NCBI GenBank assembly: GCA_943788895.1
Contig: CALSRZ010000002.1
Location: 62,001 to 126,000, forward strand
Source: an uncultured Pseudomonadales bacterium
GTDB taxonomy: Bacteria > Pseudomonadota > Gammaproteobacteria > Pseudomonadales > Porticoccaceae
Length of the DNA: 64,000 nt
Direction of reading: 5' to 3'
In this document: piece after piece, positions 9,621 through 20,405 of the stretch
How the letters are laid out: every line of letters starts with the position of its first letter
Numbering within the stretch: the stretch's first letter is position 1
Program-made: the position numbers and the translations under genes
The notes under the pieces: generated by a model
Seen by the model: the letters and a program-made list of their open reading frames with translations, nothing else
The model's database searches: none
What the model was told of the DNA's origin: nothing

Positions 9621-9623
9621 GCT

Positions 9624-10739
9624 TTAATTGCTTGCAGTTTGCGTGCTGCTGGTGGGTTCCAATTCCTCTTCTAGAGGATTGGTTATCTCGACTTCGTGGG
9701 GTTTGATTATAACCAATATGCCCATTTTCGGGTGGTCGAGATAATAGCTCTGCTGTTCTTCCAGGCGCTTTGACTGGTCAAAGACCCATAGGCTTGAAAG
9801 CGGATAGCGGGTTGCTTGCACGAGCTCTTCTTGATTAGTCTCTTCTTGTTCAATCTCTATGATTTCGCTTGTCGCAGTGCCAATAAAGAAATTCTCCAGA
9901 TCCGCTTCATCTATCGATACTTCCAGACTTTTCAGGTTTTCCTGGCCATCGCTTAGGCTGGGTTCCGGGATAGAGGGAAAGGCCGGCAGCTCAATCCATT
10001 GTGTTGGTTTTGTAGAACTATCTGCAAAGTTTGCCAGCCACAGATCAGATTGAAAATGCAGAAAGCGTGATTTGTAGAAGCGCAGGCTACCTTCGATTTC
10101 GAAGCGATCCTCGAACTGCTTGCCGGCTTGGATAATCACCCAGGGATCAGCGGCATTATTATCGGCGCCAAAACGCCAGGCTTCGTGAAAGACCACATTG
10201 TATTTTGCGCGACGATCCAGAGCTCTGGCACTGTCATTAAGGTCACGTAATTCCCGATCCAGTTTTATAAAGGGCTTCTCATATTCCGGAATATAAACGG
10301 GTTCTGGTTCTGCCCCTTTCTCAATAGAGGGCTCATTAGAGAGCTCAATAGATTGCGCCGCAGACATTAGGTTGGGGTTGTTAGTCGCAATATTGGCAAG
10401 AAGAGGGGTTAGCAGTGGTTCAGGCTCGCTAACTTCAGCGCCAAAAGCGGCAGTGGCAAAAGCCAGTGCAGGATCTTCAACCTCAACCACCGGTATGGCG
10501 CGCTCAGGCTCCGGGGCGTTAAAGTCAATTAGCGGATAGTTATGGCCAATATAGTCAGTGTCGACCAGCTGCAAAATATTGTCCGGAAAGTCGAGGCTGT
10601 ATTTACGCGGTGGCTTTTCACTGCCGTCGTATCCCTGCTGGGTAAAGATAACCACTTCCACCTGATACCAGGAGAGTAGCTGAGGATCATTGTTCTCTTC
10701 GGCAATAGTTGGGTTGATAGCGACTGTTGAGCCGAGCAT
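9624..10739 (-). CDS. csiV: CsiV family protein
   Basis: 371-residue protein of the CsiV family, described in Vibrio as periplasmic and peptidoglycan-binding. The family core WYQVEVVIFTQQG lies near residue 25, and the C-terminus has SYYLDHPKMGILVIIKP. It lies upstream of mfd's stop on the same strand, as in Pseudomonas (PA3003/mfd order, from memory). The N-terminus is uncertain. ATG 10739 gives a poor signal peptide without positive charges, yet the in-frame upstream sequence encodes PPRRAKCLWNLACA, a plausible signal n-region. A well-spaced AAAGGAA plus ATG (about 10829) is out of frame by one base. Confidence 0.85.
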   Translation of the reverse strand: MLGSTVAINPTIAEENNDPQLLSWYQVEVVIFTQQGYDGSEKPPRKYSLDFPDNILQLVDTDYIGHNYPLIDFNAPEPERAIPVVEVEDPALAFATAAFGAEVSEPEPLLTPLLANIATNNPNLMSAAQSIELSNEPSIEKGAEPEPVYIPEYEKPFIKLDRELRDLNDSARALDRRAKYNVVFHEAWRFGADNNAADPWVIIQAGKQFEDRFEIEGSLRFYKSRFLHFQSDLWLANFADSSTKPTQWIELPAFPSIPEPSLSDGQENLKSLEVSIDEADLENFFIGTATSEIIEIEQEETNQEELVQATRYPLSSLWVFDQSKRLEEQQSYYLDHPKMGILVIIKPHEVEITNPLEEELEPTSSTQTASN

Positions 10740-10869
10740 GGCGCAGGCAAGATTCCACAGGCACTTTGCGCGCCGCGGAGGATTCTGCTGATAATCTCTG
10801 TTTATACCGGCTTGTTCATACTTGTGCTTATTCCTTTACAGCTATGCTTTTAATGCTATTGAATGCTAT

Positions 10870-13800
10870 TTATTCAGCTGATTGCGGCAGTAACTGACTG
10901 AGAATTTCGCTTACCCCGTCAACACGCTCTGCCGCGCTTTCCATAGGCATAGTGAAACTCAGTTGATCATTGTTTTGCAAGCGGAAAATGCCCGGATGTG
11001 CCTGTACCATTTGGATAATGGTCATCGGCTCAACACTGGTGCCGGAACTGAATTTCAGTCGGCCACCATTGGGGCCGGCTTCAATTTTTAACAGTCCGAG
11101 CTGCTCGCCAGTCTGGCGCAGCTTGGCCAGTTCAAACAGGGTTTTGACCGGATCGGGTAACAGGCCGAAGCGGTCGATCATTTCAACCTGCAGTTCATGG
11201 AGCTGTCTGTCGGTCTCGCAGTTGGCCAGACGCTTGTAGAGCGTCAGGCGCATATTGACATCTGGCAGGTAGTCATCCGGTATCAGGGCTGGCAGATGCA
11301 GGTTAACCTCTATACCCTGATCCAATCCGGCACCCAGTTCTGGCTGCTTACCTTCCTTGATTGTCTTAACCGCGCGCTCGAGCATTTCCATATACAGGGT
11401 AAAACCGATCGCCTGAATATGGCCGCTCTGTTCCTCGCCGAGCAGTTCTCCGGCACCACGAATTTCCAGATCGTTGGTCGCCAGGGTAAAGCCGGAACCC
11501 AAATGATCTGCCGCAGAGATAGCGTCGAGACGTTTTTTGGAATCCTCAGTCATCGCTTTGGGATGGGGTGTCAGCAGATAGGCGTAGGCCTGATGATGAG
11601 AGCGACCGACACGACCGCGCAGCTGGTGCAGTTGTGCCAGGCCAAATTTGTCGGCGCGCTCGATAAGAATGGTATTGGCACTGGGAATATCGATGCCGGT
11701 TTCAATAATGGTTGTGCACACCAAGACATTAAAACGCTGGTGATAGAAATCTGACATCACCTGTTCCAGTTGGCGCTCACGCATCTGCCCGTGGGCAACA
11801 TTAATTCGCGCCTCGGGCACCAGCTGTTGCAGTTCATCGGCAATACGCTGAATATTTTTCACATCATTGTGCAGGAAGTAGACCTGACCACCGCGCAAAA
11901 TCTCACGAAGTATGGCCTCGCGAGTAACCCGATCTTCCTGCTGGCGAATAAAGGTTTTTACCGACAGGCGGCGCGCCGGGGGTGTGGCGATTATCGACAG
12001 ATCGCGAACCGCATGCATCGACATATTCAGGGTGCGTGGAATAGGGGTGGCGGTCATGGCGAGAATATCCACCGAGGTGCGCAGGGATTTGATCTTGTCT
12101 TTCTGGCGCACACCAAAGCGGTGTTCTTCATCAATAATCAGCAGGCCGAGTCGTCTAAAGTCGATTTTGGCATGGAGTAATTTATGGGTGCTGATAAGGA
12201 TATCCACCTTGCCATTCTCGGCATCGGCAATCACCTGATCCTGCTCCTGAGCTGTGCGGAAGCGCGATAGCTCTTCAACGACTACCGGCCAGTTGGCAAA
12301 GCGGTCGCGGAAGTTTTGCAAATGTTGATGAGCCAGCAGGGTGGTTGGTACTAGCACCACAACCTGTTTGCCGCTGGCGACCGCGGTAAAGGCCGCGCGC
12401 ATCGCCACTTCAGTTTTACCAAAGCCAACATCACCACAGACCAGACGATCCATCGGCTGCGGGCTGAGCAGATCGCGGCGCACTGCTTCGATGGCCTCGT
12501 ACTGATCGCCGGTTTCCTCAAACGGGAAATCGCTGCTGAATTTTCTGTAGTCCTCTTCGTTATCCGCGCAGGCAAAGCCTATTTTAGCCGCCCGCCGAGC
12601 ATAGATATCGAGCAGTTCGGCAGCGGTATCGCGCACCTGTTTAACGGCTTTCTCCTTTGCCTTAACCCATTTATCACTGCCGAGTTTATGCAGTGGGGCC
12701 ATGGATTGATCGCCGCCGCCAAAGCGGCTGATTAAATGCAGTGAGGAGACCGGTACATAGAGTTTTGCATCGTTGGCATAGACCAGCATCAAAAACTCCT
12801 GGGGAGATTTATCCATATCCAGGGTCACCAGGCCCTGGTAGCGACCAACCCCGTGATCCATATGCACCACCGGAGCGCCGTGCTCGAGTTCGGCGAGACT
12901 TTTGAAAATATAATCTGGCGACTCGGATGCCTTGGAGCGACGGCGGCGCTGCATAACCTGCTGGCCAAATAATTCGCCTTCGGTAATCAGGCAGATTCCC
13001 TGCTCTGGGCAGTAGACACCCTGGTCGATCGGATAGGTGGTGATTGCGTATTGGTCGTCGCTGTCGAGGAATTCTTGCCAGTGCTGTACTTCGCTGGTGA
13101 CCAGATCAATCTTCTTTAGCATGCCGGCTAGTACTTCACGGCGCCCGGCAGACTCTGCACAGAACAAAACTCGGCCATTAAAGCTCTGCAGAAACTCTTC
13201 GAGCTTCGACATTGGATTGCTCAATTTGGCATTGACGGCGATATCGGGAACGGCGCGCAGATTGATATTTTGACTGCCGACTTTAGGGGCAACGCTCTGT
13301 CTATCAATCTCGGTGCGGGGTAATTTTTTAATCTGCTGAAAGACTTCATCGACCGCCAGAAAGAGCTGTTTAGGCGGCAGAATAGGGCGCGTGGGATCGA
13401 CGCCGTATTCAGTGTAACGGGCCTTGGCATCCTGCCAAAAAGTCTCTGCGGCCTGCTCTATACCCACATGGCTGAATAGCTGGGTATTTTCCGGCAGATA
13501 GTCGAAGAGGGTGGCGGTCTGCTCAAAGAACAGGCTTAAATAGTACTCGATGCCCTGAGGGGCAATGCCATCATTGATATCCCGGTAGACCGGACACTTC
13601 CCGGCATCAGTATCAAAGTTATCATGCCAGTTATTGAGGAAAAGATTGGTTGCCTGTTTGTCGAGGGGAAATTCCCTTGCCGGCAGCAACTGGATTTGCG
13701 AGACATTTTCCGAGGTGCGTTGGGACTCGGCATCAAACAGCCGCAGTGTTTCAATTTCATCGTCGAGTAGATCAATCCGCAGGGGCTGTTTTTCACCCAT

Positions 13801-14325
13801 TGGGAAGATATCGATCAGTGATCCGCGAAAGGCGTATTCACCGTGCTCATAGACCGTGTCCACGCGCTTATAGCCAGCTTTCGACAGCTGGTCTTTGAGC
13901 TTGTCGCGATCCAGGTCTTCACCGACTTGATAGGAGAAGGTTCGCGAGGCGATAAACTCGCTAGGTGCCAGCCGGTGCAGCAGGGTTGGCAGCGGTACTA
14001 TTAATAGCGCCTGTTTGGCATTGGGCAGGTTGGCCAGGGTTTGCACTCGCGCCGAGATAATGTCCTGGTGGGGTGAGAAGATATCGTAGGGCAGGGTCTC
14101 CCAGTCGGGGAAACTTAAAATTTGCAGGTTCTGCTCGGCGCTAAAAAATTTTAGGGTTCTGCTCTGTGCCGCTGCCTCACGGGCAGTTTCGGTAATCAGA
14201 ACACTGAGACCATCGTGCTGAAGGGCAGCCTCGGCTATAGCCAGTGCGCGACCGGCGGCTTGAAGCTCGCCCCAGTGATTCTTATCCCCTGGTTGAGCGG
14301 CTGTATTGAGATTGAGAACTGTCAT
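10870..14325 (-). CDS. mfd: transcription-repair coupling factor Mfd
   Basis: 1151-residue ATP-dependent translocase that removes stalled RNA polymerase from DNA lesions and recruits UvrA. Domains in order: the UvrB-like N-terminal module, an RNA-polymerase-interaction domain (HMDHGVGRYQGLVTLDM), helicase domain 1 with Walker A GFGKTEVA near residue 630 and DEEHRFG, domain 2 with TATPIPRTL and RGRVGRSHHQAYAYLL, and the C-terminal TRCF domain. Length is normal for the family and no frame defect is seen. It is divergent from gap. Confidence 0.98.
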   Translation of the reverse strand: MTVLNLNTAAQPGDKNHWGELQAAGRALAIAEAALQHDGLSVLITETAREAAAQSRTLKFFSAEQNLQILSFPDWETLPYDIFSPHQDIISARVQTLANLPNAKQALLIVPLPTLLHRLAPSEFIASRTFSYQVGEDLDRDKLKDQLSKAGYKRVDTVYEHGEYAFRGSLIDIFPMGEKQPLRIDLLDDEIETLRLFDAESQRTSENVSQIQLLPAREFPLDKQATNLFLNNWHDNFDTDAGKCPVYRDINDGIAPQGIEYYLSLFFEQTATLFDYLPENTQLFSHVGIEQAAETFWQDAKARYTEYGVDPTRPILPPKQLFLAVDEVFQQIKKLPRTEIDRQSVAPKVGSQNINLRAVPDIAVNAKLSNPMSKLEEFLQSFNGRVLFCAESAGRREVLAGMLKKIDLVTSEVQHWQEFLDSDDQYAITTYPIDQGVYCPEQGICLITEGELFGQQVMQRRRRSKASESPDYIFKSLAELEHGAPVVHMDHGVGRYQGLVTLDMDKSPQEFLMLVYANDAKLYVPVSSLHLISRFGGGDQSMAPLHKLGSDKWVKAKEKAVKQVRDTAAELLDIYARRAAKIGFACADNEEDYRKFSSDFPFEETGDQYEAIEAVRRDLLSPQPMDRLVCGDVGFGKTEVAMRAAFTAVASGKQVVVLVPTTLLAHQHLQNFRDRFANWPVVVEELSRFRTAQEQDQVIADAENGKVDILISTHKLLHAKIDFRRLGLLIIDEEHRFGVRQKDKIKSLRTSVDILAMTATPIPRTLNMSMHAVRDLSIIATPPARRLSVKTFIRQQEDRVTREAILREILRGGQVYFLHNDVKNIQRIADELQQLVPEARINVAHGQMRERQLEQVMSDFYHQRFNVLVCTTIIETGIDIPSANTILIERADKFGLAQLHQLRGRVGRSHHQAYAYLLTPHPKAMTEDSKKRLDAISAADHLGSGFTLATNDLEIRGAGELLGEEQSGHIQAIGFTLYMEMLERAVKTIKEGKQPELGAGLDQGIEVNLHLPALIPDDYLPDVNMRLTLYKRLANCETDRQLHELQVEMIDRFGLLPDPVKTLFELAKLRQTGEQLGLLKIEAGPNGGRLKFSSGTSVEPMTIIQMVQAHPGIFRLQNNDQLSFTMPMESAAERVDGVSEILSQLLPQSAE

Positions 14326-14533
14326 AAAACCTGCATTTTAAGTTTTGCGCTTGTATCCGCCATCGAGCAGCGGATATTTAAACGTGGGCATTTTACTCGG
14401 CTGGGACTATCGATAATAGGAATATTCTCAATGCGCTGAAGTTAATCAGAAAGCCTGCTTTCAATGTCTATACTTATTGGGCGTGACTTAGGATTTATAT
14501 GATTTCTTAAAATGGAAAAAAGGACCCCTCATA

Positions 14534-16066
14534 GTGACAGAAGAAAATCGCCCCACACCCAAAGATTTTTTCAAAGACTGGAAGCAGCGTGAAGCGCTTG
14601 CTGAAGGCATGATCCCGATTATTGGCAAACTCTATCGCGAGCGCAATGTCTCAACCTATATGTATGGCAGCAGTATGGTAAACAAGTCGGTCATCGACTT
14701 GATGAAGGCACACCGCAGAGTGCGCCAGGTCGAGCAAAATGAACTGTCCGAGTTTGACTCGTCGCCAATGATTGAAGCTATCGCCAAACTGCAGCTGGGT
14801 CCCGCCCATCTGGATCTGGGTAAAATGGTCGTGAAATATCAGAGTATTGGCAACGGCCGCAGTATCGAGGAATTTGTTCGGGATGAGCTGCAAGATATTA
14901 TTGGCTCGGATATCAAACCGCTGCCCCAGCCTCAGGATGTGGTGCTTTATGGTTTTGGAAGGATAGGCCGTCTGGTCGCACGTATTCTGGTGGACAAAGC
15001 CGGTGGTGGTGATGTGTTGCGCCTGCGCGCTATCGTTATTCGCAAGAGCAAAAATGATCACGATCTGGAAAAGCGCGCAGCTCTTTTGCGGCGCGACTCG
15101 GTGCATGGTTCCTTTAAAGGTACTATTCGCGTGCTCGAGAATGAAAATACATTGGTAATCAACGGCAATCCGGTCAAGGTGATCTACGCCAACTCGCCCG
15201 AAGAGATTGATTACACTGAATACGGCATCAACAATGCGCTGATTGTCGATAACACCGGTGTCTGGAAAGATAACGCCGGCCTCGGTGGCCATCTGCGTCC
15301 CGGTGCGGCAAAAGTCCTGCTGACAGCACCGGCCGGAGATGATATTCCAAATATTGTCTACGGTGTCAATCACGCTGAAATCACCCCGGAGCGCAAAATT
15401 ATCTCTGCGGCTTCCTGCACCACCAACGCCATTGTGCCGGTCTTAAAATGTCTGCTCGATGAATACGGTGTCACCAGCGGCCATGTTGAAACTGTTCATG
15501 CCTACACCAATGACCAGAACCTGATCGACAACTATCATAGCGGTGATCGCCGCGGTCGCAGTGCGGCGTTAAATATGGTGCTGACTTCAACCGGAGCTGC
15601 CAAGGCGGTAGCCAAGGCGATTCCCGAGTTAAAGGGCAAACTGACCGGCAATGCGATTCGCGTGCCGACACCGAATGTTTCCATGGCGATTCTCAATTTG
15701 CAGCTGGGTCGCGAGACCAGTGTCGATGAGCTCAATGAGTTTATGCGCCAGAAGGCGCTGCATTCAGAGTTGCAGCAGCAGATTGGCTACACCATCTCTA
15801 CCGAGGCGGTCTCAACTGACTTTGTCGGCTCCCGTCAGGCCTGTGTGCTGGATTCCCAGGCGACGATTGTCGATGGCAAAAGCTGTGTTCTCTACTGCTG
15901 GTATGACAATGAGTTTGGCTACAGCTGTCAGGTCGTGCGCTGTCTAGAGAAATTTGCCGGAGTTATCTGGCCCAGCTATCCCAGACAGAGCTTATTAGAT
16001 GAGAGTACAAAGAATGGCGCTACAGTAAAGCGCGCAGAGCAGGATGTCCTGTTAAATCAGGTCTAG
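14534..16066 (+). CDS. gap: glyceraldehyde-3-phosphate dehydrogenase, long form
   Basis: NAD-dependent GAPDH of glycolysis/gluconeogenesis. The protein is 510 residues because about 130 residues precede the Rossmann motif VLYGFGRIGRLVARIL. This long form is familiar from Pseudomonas PA3001 and other marine gammaproteobacteria. The catalytic cysteine lies in SAASCTTNAIVPVLK near residue 295, and WYDNEFGYSCQVVR closes the catalytic domain. The start is GTG 14534, after AAAAAGGACC. Immediately followed by a strong terminator. Confidence 0.96.
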   Translation: MTEENRPTPKDFFKDWKQREALAEGMIPIIGKLYRERNVSTYMYGSSMVNKSVIDLMKAHRRVRQVEQNELSEFDSSPMIEAIAKLQLGPAHLDLGKMVVKYQSIGNGRSIEEFVRDELQDIIGSDIKPLPQPQDVVLYGFGRIGRLVARILVDKAGGGDVLRLRAIVIRKSKNDHDLEKRAALLRRDSVHGSFKGTIRVLENENTLVINGNPVKVIYANSPEEIDYTEYGINNALIVDNTGVWKDNAGLGGHLRPGAAKVLLTAPAGDDIPNIVYGVNHAEITPERKIISAASCTTNAIVPVLKCLLDEYGVTSGHVETVHAYTNDQNLIDNYHSGDRRGRSAALNMVLTSTGAAKAVAKAIPELKGKLTGNAIRVPTPNVSMAILNLQLGRETSVDELNEFMRQKALHSELQQQIGYTISTEAVSTDFVGSRQACVLDSQATIVDGKSCVLYCWYDNEFGYSCQVVRCLEKFAGVIWPSYPRQSLLDESTKNGATVKRAEQDVLLNQV

Positions 16067-16078
16067 CTTTTAAGCTGT

Positions 16079-16123
16079 AAAAATACCCGCCGGTTTAGAG
16101 AGCAGCCTGCGGGTATTTTTTTG
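16079..16123 (+). terminator. intrinsic terminator of gap
   Basis: AAATACCCGC (16081-16090) pairs with GCGGGTATTT (16109-16118) and runs into an unbroken T tract. It lies 13 bases after the gap stop codon. Confidence 0.85.
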
Positions 16124-16440
16124 CTCTGGGTTTCAGATATCCGCAAGTCACTTCAGTTAATAAAAGCACTTATAAAACAGATTATTTCCAGTAAATCCCA
16201 TCCGCCAAGATTATTTGCATCTGATATTGAAAACTTTAGCTTTTCTACCCCTTTTTAAACTGGAATCAACGGCCCTAGACCTTTATAATGCCGCCCGATC
16301 TTTTTCGGTGAAAATAACACGTCATCTGTGTGTCGACACAAAAACTAAAAGGGCTCAACGTCTGAACACAGACTGTTCAGATCGAGGTTCCTGTTAGTTG
16401 TGCAACCCAAACGTTAATTATTGAGTATTAGGTATTTCCT
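16124..16440 (+). other. leader/promoter region of the nqr operon
   Basis: About 317 bases between the gap terminator and nqrA with no convincing gene; a 60-codon frame inside lacks a ribosome-binding site and family resemblance. It holds the candidate promoter at 16261-16289, so the nqr transcript would have a leader of roughly 145 bases. Confidence 0.55.
16261..16289 (+). promoter_or_regulatory. candidate sigma-70 promoter of the nqr operon
   Basis: A perfect -10 hexamer TATAAT (16284-16289) lies 17 bases after TGGAAT (16261-16266), a weak -35. It is the best promoter-like sequence in the intergenic region. Confidence 0.5.
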
Positions 16441-17781
16441 ATGATAAAAATCCGTCGCGGATTGGACCTGCCCATAGCTGGGAAACCAGAGCAGGTTATT
16501 CACGATGGCCCAGTGATAAGCCAGGTTGCGGTAGTCGGTTCTGACTACCCAGGTATGAAGCCAACCATGGCCGTGCGCGAAGGGGATCGCGTTGCATTGG
16601 GTCAACTACTGTTTACTGATAAAAAAACCGCTGGGGTTAAGTACACCGCTCCTGCATCAGGTGTCGTGGTTGCGGTTAACCGCGGCGAACGTCGAGTGTT
16701 TCAATCCCTAGTGATTGATGTTGACGGCAGCGAAAAAGAACAGTTTGCCAGCTATCAGCCAGATCAGCTCGCCGCGCTAGAGCGCAGTGCTGTGGTTGAA
16801 AACCTGGTTAACTCTGGGCAGTGGGTCGCTCTGCGTACTCGCCCCTATGCCAAGGTGCCAGCCCCAGAGGCGACGCCGGCATCAATTTTTGTTACCGCTA
16901 TGGATACCAATCCACTGGCGGCTGATCCGGAAGTTATTATTGCCCAGCGCAGTGAAGACTTTGCCAATGGCTTAAAGCTGTTGACCCGTCTGACTGACGG
17001 CCCGGTGCATCTTTGTGCTGCACCCAATACAATGGTTCCCGGTGCCGATCTCGATGGCGTTCAGGGACATATTTTCTCTGGCCCGCACCCCGCAGGTCTC
17101 GCCGGTACCCATATTCACCATATTGATCCAGTCAATGTCGACAAATCTGTCTGGACGATTGGCTATCAGGATGTGATTGCGTTTGGTTCGCTGTTTACCA
17201 CTGGTGTGGTCGACGACAGCCGCGTAGTTGCTCTGGGTGGACCACAGGTAAATAAACCGCGTCTGCTTAAGACAAGACTGGGTGCAAACCTCAATCAGTT
17301 AGTGATTGGCGAATTAAACAACGATGAGAACCGCGTAATTTCCGGTTCAGTTCTCTCCGGCCGCAAGGCCGCTGGTGTATTTGCATTCCTCGGCCGCTAC
17401 CACAGTCAGGTATCTGTGATCCGCGAGGGACGTGAGCGCACCTTGCTGCACTACTTGCGCCCCGGTGTGAACAACCATTCATCACTGCCTATCTATATCT
17501 CCTCATTGACCAAGAAATTGTTCAATATGACCTCCAGCACCAACGGTAGCGAGCGCGCTATGGTTCCGGTCGGTGGTTATGAGAAAGTCACTGCTCTGGA
17601 TATCCTGCCTATTCAATTGCTGCGTTCACTGATCGTTGGCGATACAGATATGGCCCAGAAGCTTGGCTGCCTGGAGTTGGACGAAGACGACGTTGGCCTG
17701 TACACCTATGTCTGTGTGGGTAAATACGAGTACGGCTCGATCCTGCGTGATAATTTGACCAGAATCGAGAAGGAGGGCTAA
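16441..17781 (+). CDS. nqrA: Na+-translocating NADH:quinone reductase subunit A
   Basis: Peripheral cytoplasmic subunit A of Na+-NQR, the sodium-pumping respiratory complex, implicated in quinone binding. 446 residues, normal length. It begins [18 protein letters not shown], the family's conserved N-terminus, and contains [19 protein letters not shown]. It is the first of nine co-directional genes with gaps of a few bases or overlaps, so this is the head of the operon. Confidence 0.98.
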   Translation: MIKIRRGLDLPIAGKPEQVIHDGPVISQVAVVGSDYPGMKPTMAVREGDRVALGQLLFTDKKTAGVKYTAPASGVVVAVNRGERRVFQSLVIDVDGSEKEQFASYQPDQLAALERSAVVENLVNSGQWVALRTRPYAKVPAPEATPASIFVTAMDTNPLAADPEVIIAQRSEDFANGLKLLTRLTDGPVHLCAAPNTMVPGADLDGVQGHIFSGPHPAGLAGTHIHHIDPVNVDKSVWTIGYQDVIAFGSLFTTGVVDDSRVVALGGPQVNKPRLLKTRLGANLNQLVIGELNNDENRVISGSVLSGRKAAGVFAFLGRYHSQVSVIREGRERTLLHYLRPGVNNHSSLPIYISSLTKKLFNMTSSTNGSERAMVPVGGYEKVTALDILPIQLLRSLIVGDTDMAQKLGCLELDEDDVGLYTYVCVGKYEYGSILRDNLTRIEKEG

Positions 17782-17785
17782 GACG

Positions 17786-18979
17786 ATGATTCGCAATCTT
17801 CTAGATAAAGTAGAGCCACATTTTCACAAAGGCGGTAAGTGGGAAAAGATGTATGCCCTCTACGAAGCCATTGATACAGGCCTGTTTAAGCCTGCAGATG
17901 TGACCAAAAACAGTTCCCATGTTCGCGATGCGATCGATCTTAAGCGCGTGATGATCACCGTTTGGCTAGCAACTTTCCCAACCATGTTCTTCGGTATGTG
18001 GAATGTCGGTTTTCAGGCCAACACGATTATGGCTGAGATGGGCATGGTCTCGCAGGAAGGTCTGCGCGGTCTGTTTATCAATATGCTCGCCGGTTATGAC
18101 CCAACCTGTATCTGGGACAATATGGTTCACGGTGCTGCCTACTTTGTACCTATTTATATGGTTACTTTTATTGTTGGTGGATTCTGGGAAGTACTGTTCG
18201 CCAGTGTTCGCGGCCACGAAGTTAACGAAGGTTTCTTTGTTACCTCGGTACTCTTCGCCCTCTGCTGTCCTCCGGATCTGCCGCTGTGGATGGTCGCTGT
18301 CGGTATCACCTTTGGTATTGTGATCGGTAAAGAAGTGTTTGGCGGTACTGGCAAAAACTTCCTTAACCCAGCACTGACCGGTCGCGCATTCCTCTACTTT
18401 GCCTACCCAGCCTATATGTCTGGCGATATGGTATGGACTGCTGTCGATGGCTACACCGGCGCAACCATGCTGTCTGTCGCTGCCACTGCTGGCGTTGCTG
18501 CGCTAGAGCAGGGCACTAGCTGGATGCAGGCCTTTGTCGGTACTATCCACGGCTCAATTGGTGAGACTTCAACCCTAGCTATCCTTATCGGTGCAGCAAT
18601 GCTGCTGGTGATGAAGATCGCTTCCTGGAGAATTATTGCCGGTGTACTGCTAGGCTCAGCACTGCTCTCACTACTGTTTAACAGCATTGAATCAACTAAT
18701 CCCATGTTTGCTCTGCCATTCTACTGGCACTGGGTAATCGGTGGTTTTGCCTTTGGTGCAATCTTTATGGCCACTGACCCCGTATCAGCTTCGATGACCA
18801 ACACCGGTAAGCTGTGGTACGGCATACTGATTGGTGTGATGGTTATTCTGATTCGTGTGGTTAACCCCGCATTCCCAGAGGGCATGATGCTGGCGATTCT
18901 GTTTGCCAATCTATTTGCGCCGCTGATCGATCACGTAGTGGTTCAAGCAAATATCAAAAGGAGACTTGCCCGTGGCTAA
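17786..18979 (+). CDS. nqrB: Na+-NQR subunit B
   Basis: Membrane subunit carrying riboflavin and a covalently bound FMN. 397 residues with multiple transmembrane helices. The flavinylation threonine lies in the DGYTGATML motif near residue 225, the ApbE target. It starts 4 bases after nqrA and overlaps the start of nqrC by 8 bases. Confidence 0.98.
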   Translation: MIRNLLDKVEPHFHKGGKWEKMYALYEAIDTGLFKPADVTKNSSHVRDAIDLKRVMITVWLATFPTMFFGMWNVGFQANTIMAEMGMVSQEGLRGLFINMLAGYDPTCIWDNMVHGAAYFVPIYMVTFIVGGFWEVLFASVRGHEVNEGFFVTSVLFALCCPPDLPLWMVAVGITFGIVIGKEVFGGTGKNFLNPALTGRAFLYFAYPAYMSGDMVWTAVDGYTGATMLSVAATAGVAALEQGTSWMQAFVGTIHGSIGETSTLAILIGAAMLLVMKIASWRIIAGVLLGSALLSLLFNSIESTNPMFALPFYWHWVIGGFAFGAIFMATDPVSASMTNTGKLWYGILIGVMVILIRVVNPAFPEGMMLAILFANLFAPLIDHVVVQANIKRRLARG

Positions 18980-19739
18980 TGACTCTATTAAGAAAACCTT
19001 TGGCGTTGCAGCACTGCTCTGTGTAGTCTGCGCGATTGTGGTATCCACTGCCGCAGTGATGCTGCGTCCTGCGCAACAGGCCAATAAACTACTCGACCTT
19101 AAAACCAATATCCTTGCCTCGGCGGGATTGCTGCAAGCTGGTGTTGATGTTGAGACTCAGTTTGAGCAGATCACCACGCGTATTGTCGATATGGAAACCG
19201 GTCGCTTTACCGATGCGGTTGATGTGGCGACTTACGATCAGCGAAAAGCGTCGAAAGATCCTGCGCTCTCAGTTGAACTGACTGGTGACGAAGATATCGC
19301 CAAGATCAAGCGTCGCGCCAAATACTCCAGCGTCTATATAGTAGAAGGCGAGCAGGGTATCGAAAAACTCATTCTGCCAATTAAAGGTTACGGCCTGTGG
19401 TCAACCATGTATGGATTTCTGGCTCTTGAGTCAGACCTGCAGACGGTCGCCGGGATTGGCTTTTATGAACATGCTGAGACTCCAGGTCTGGGTGGCGAAA
19501 TCGACAACCCAAACTGGAAAACCAGTTGGGTTGGCAAGCAAGCCTACAACCAGGGTGATCTGGTACTCAGCGTGATTAAAGGCCGAGTGGATACTGAAAG
19601 AGCGGGGTCTGAGTCGCAGATCGACGGTCTTGCCGGTGCCACATTGACCACCCGCGGTGTCGACAAGCTGATTAAATACTGGCTTGGCGAGCAGGGCTTT
19701 CAGCCGCTTATCAGCTACTTGAAATCAGGGGAGGCCTAA
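18972..19739 (+). CDS. nqrC: Na+-NQR subunit C
   Basis: Single-span membrane subunit with a periplasmic FMN-binding domain. The covalent FMN threonine is in [10 protein letters not shown] near residue 225; the N-terminal helix is [21 protein letters not shown] start at GTG 18972 (MANDSIKK) because GGAG lies eight bases upstream; a TTG at 18966 is too close to that site. Confidence 0.97.
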   Translation: MANDSIKKTFGVAALLCVVCAIVVSTAAVMLRPAQQANKLLDLKTNILASAGLLQAGVDVETQFEQITTRIVDMETGRFTDAVDVATYDQRKASKDPALSVELTGDEDIAKIKRRAKYSSVYIVEGEQGIEKLILPIKGYGLWSTMYGFLALESDLQTVAGIGFYEHAETPGLGGEIDNPNWKTSWVGKQAYNQGDLVLSVIKGRVDTERAGSESQIDGLAGATLTTRGVDKLIKYWLGEQGFQPLISYLKSGEA

Positions 19740-19742
19740 TCC

Positions 19743-20405
19743 ATGTCAAAAATTAAAGACACGTTGCTCGAACCCGTAGCCAACAATAACCCCATCGCCC
19801 TACAGATGCTCGGTATCTGTTCGGCGCTGGCGGTAACCTCAAGTATGAAAGTTGCCTTCGTGATGTGCCTGGCACTGACCACTGTATGTGCATTTTCAAA
19901 CCTTTTTGTTTCGGTAATACGAAACCATATACCCAACAGCATCCGTATTATTGTGCAGATGACCATTATCGCATCCCTGGTAATTGTGGTTGATCAGATC
20001 CTCAAGGCAGTTGCCTACGATATCAGTAAGCAGTTATCGGTATTTGTTGGCCTGATTATCACCAACTGTATTGTGATGGGTCGCGCTGAAGCCTTCGCCA
20101 TGAAAAACCCGCCGCTGCCAAGTTTTGTCGACGGTGTGGGTAACGGTCTCGGCTACAGTGTAATTCTGCTGGTTGTCGCGTTCTTCCGCGAACTGTTTGG
20201 TACAGGCAAGCTCTGGGGTGTGGAAGTCTTGGCGGTTAGCACCGAAGGTGGCTGGTATGTTGCCAACGGTATGATGCTGATGGCACCAAGCGCCTTCTTC
20301 CTGATCGGCCTGATTATCTGGGCACTGCGAACCTGGAAGAAAACCCAGGTTGAAAAGCCCGATTTTAAAATTACTGCCAACAGCCGACCTAGCGAGGTAG
20401 CGTAA
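19743..20405 (+). CDS. nqrD: Na+-NQR subunit D
   Basis: Integral membrane subunit of Na+-NQR, paralogous to NqrE, with about six helices forming the central channel and an intramembrane iron-sulfur site. Typical stretches are [18 protein letters not shown] and [17 protein letters not shown], the latter including the conserved cysteine. The 220-residue length is normal. Its TAA shares one base with the nqrE ATG, indicating translational coupling. Confidence 0.97.
   Translation: MSKIKDTLLEPVANNNPIALQMLGICSALAVTSSMKVAFVMCLALTTVCAFSNLFVSVIRNHIPNSIRIIVQMTIIASLVIVVDQILKAVAYDISKQLSVFVGLIITNCIVMGRAEAFAMKNPPLPSFVDGVGNGLGYSVILLVVAFFRELFGTGKLWGVEVLAVSTEGGWYVANGMMLMAPSAFFLIGLIIWALRTWKKTQVEKPDFKITANSRPSEVA

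Noticed and set aside
16215..16397. 60-codon frame before nqrA as a gene
   Set aside because: No ribosome-binding site, atypical composition, and it spans the likely nqr promoter.
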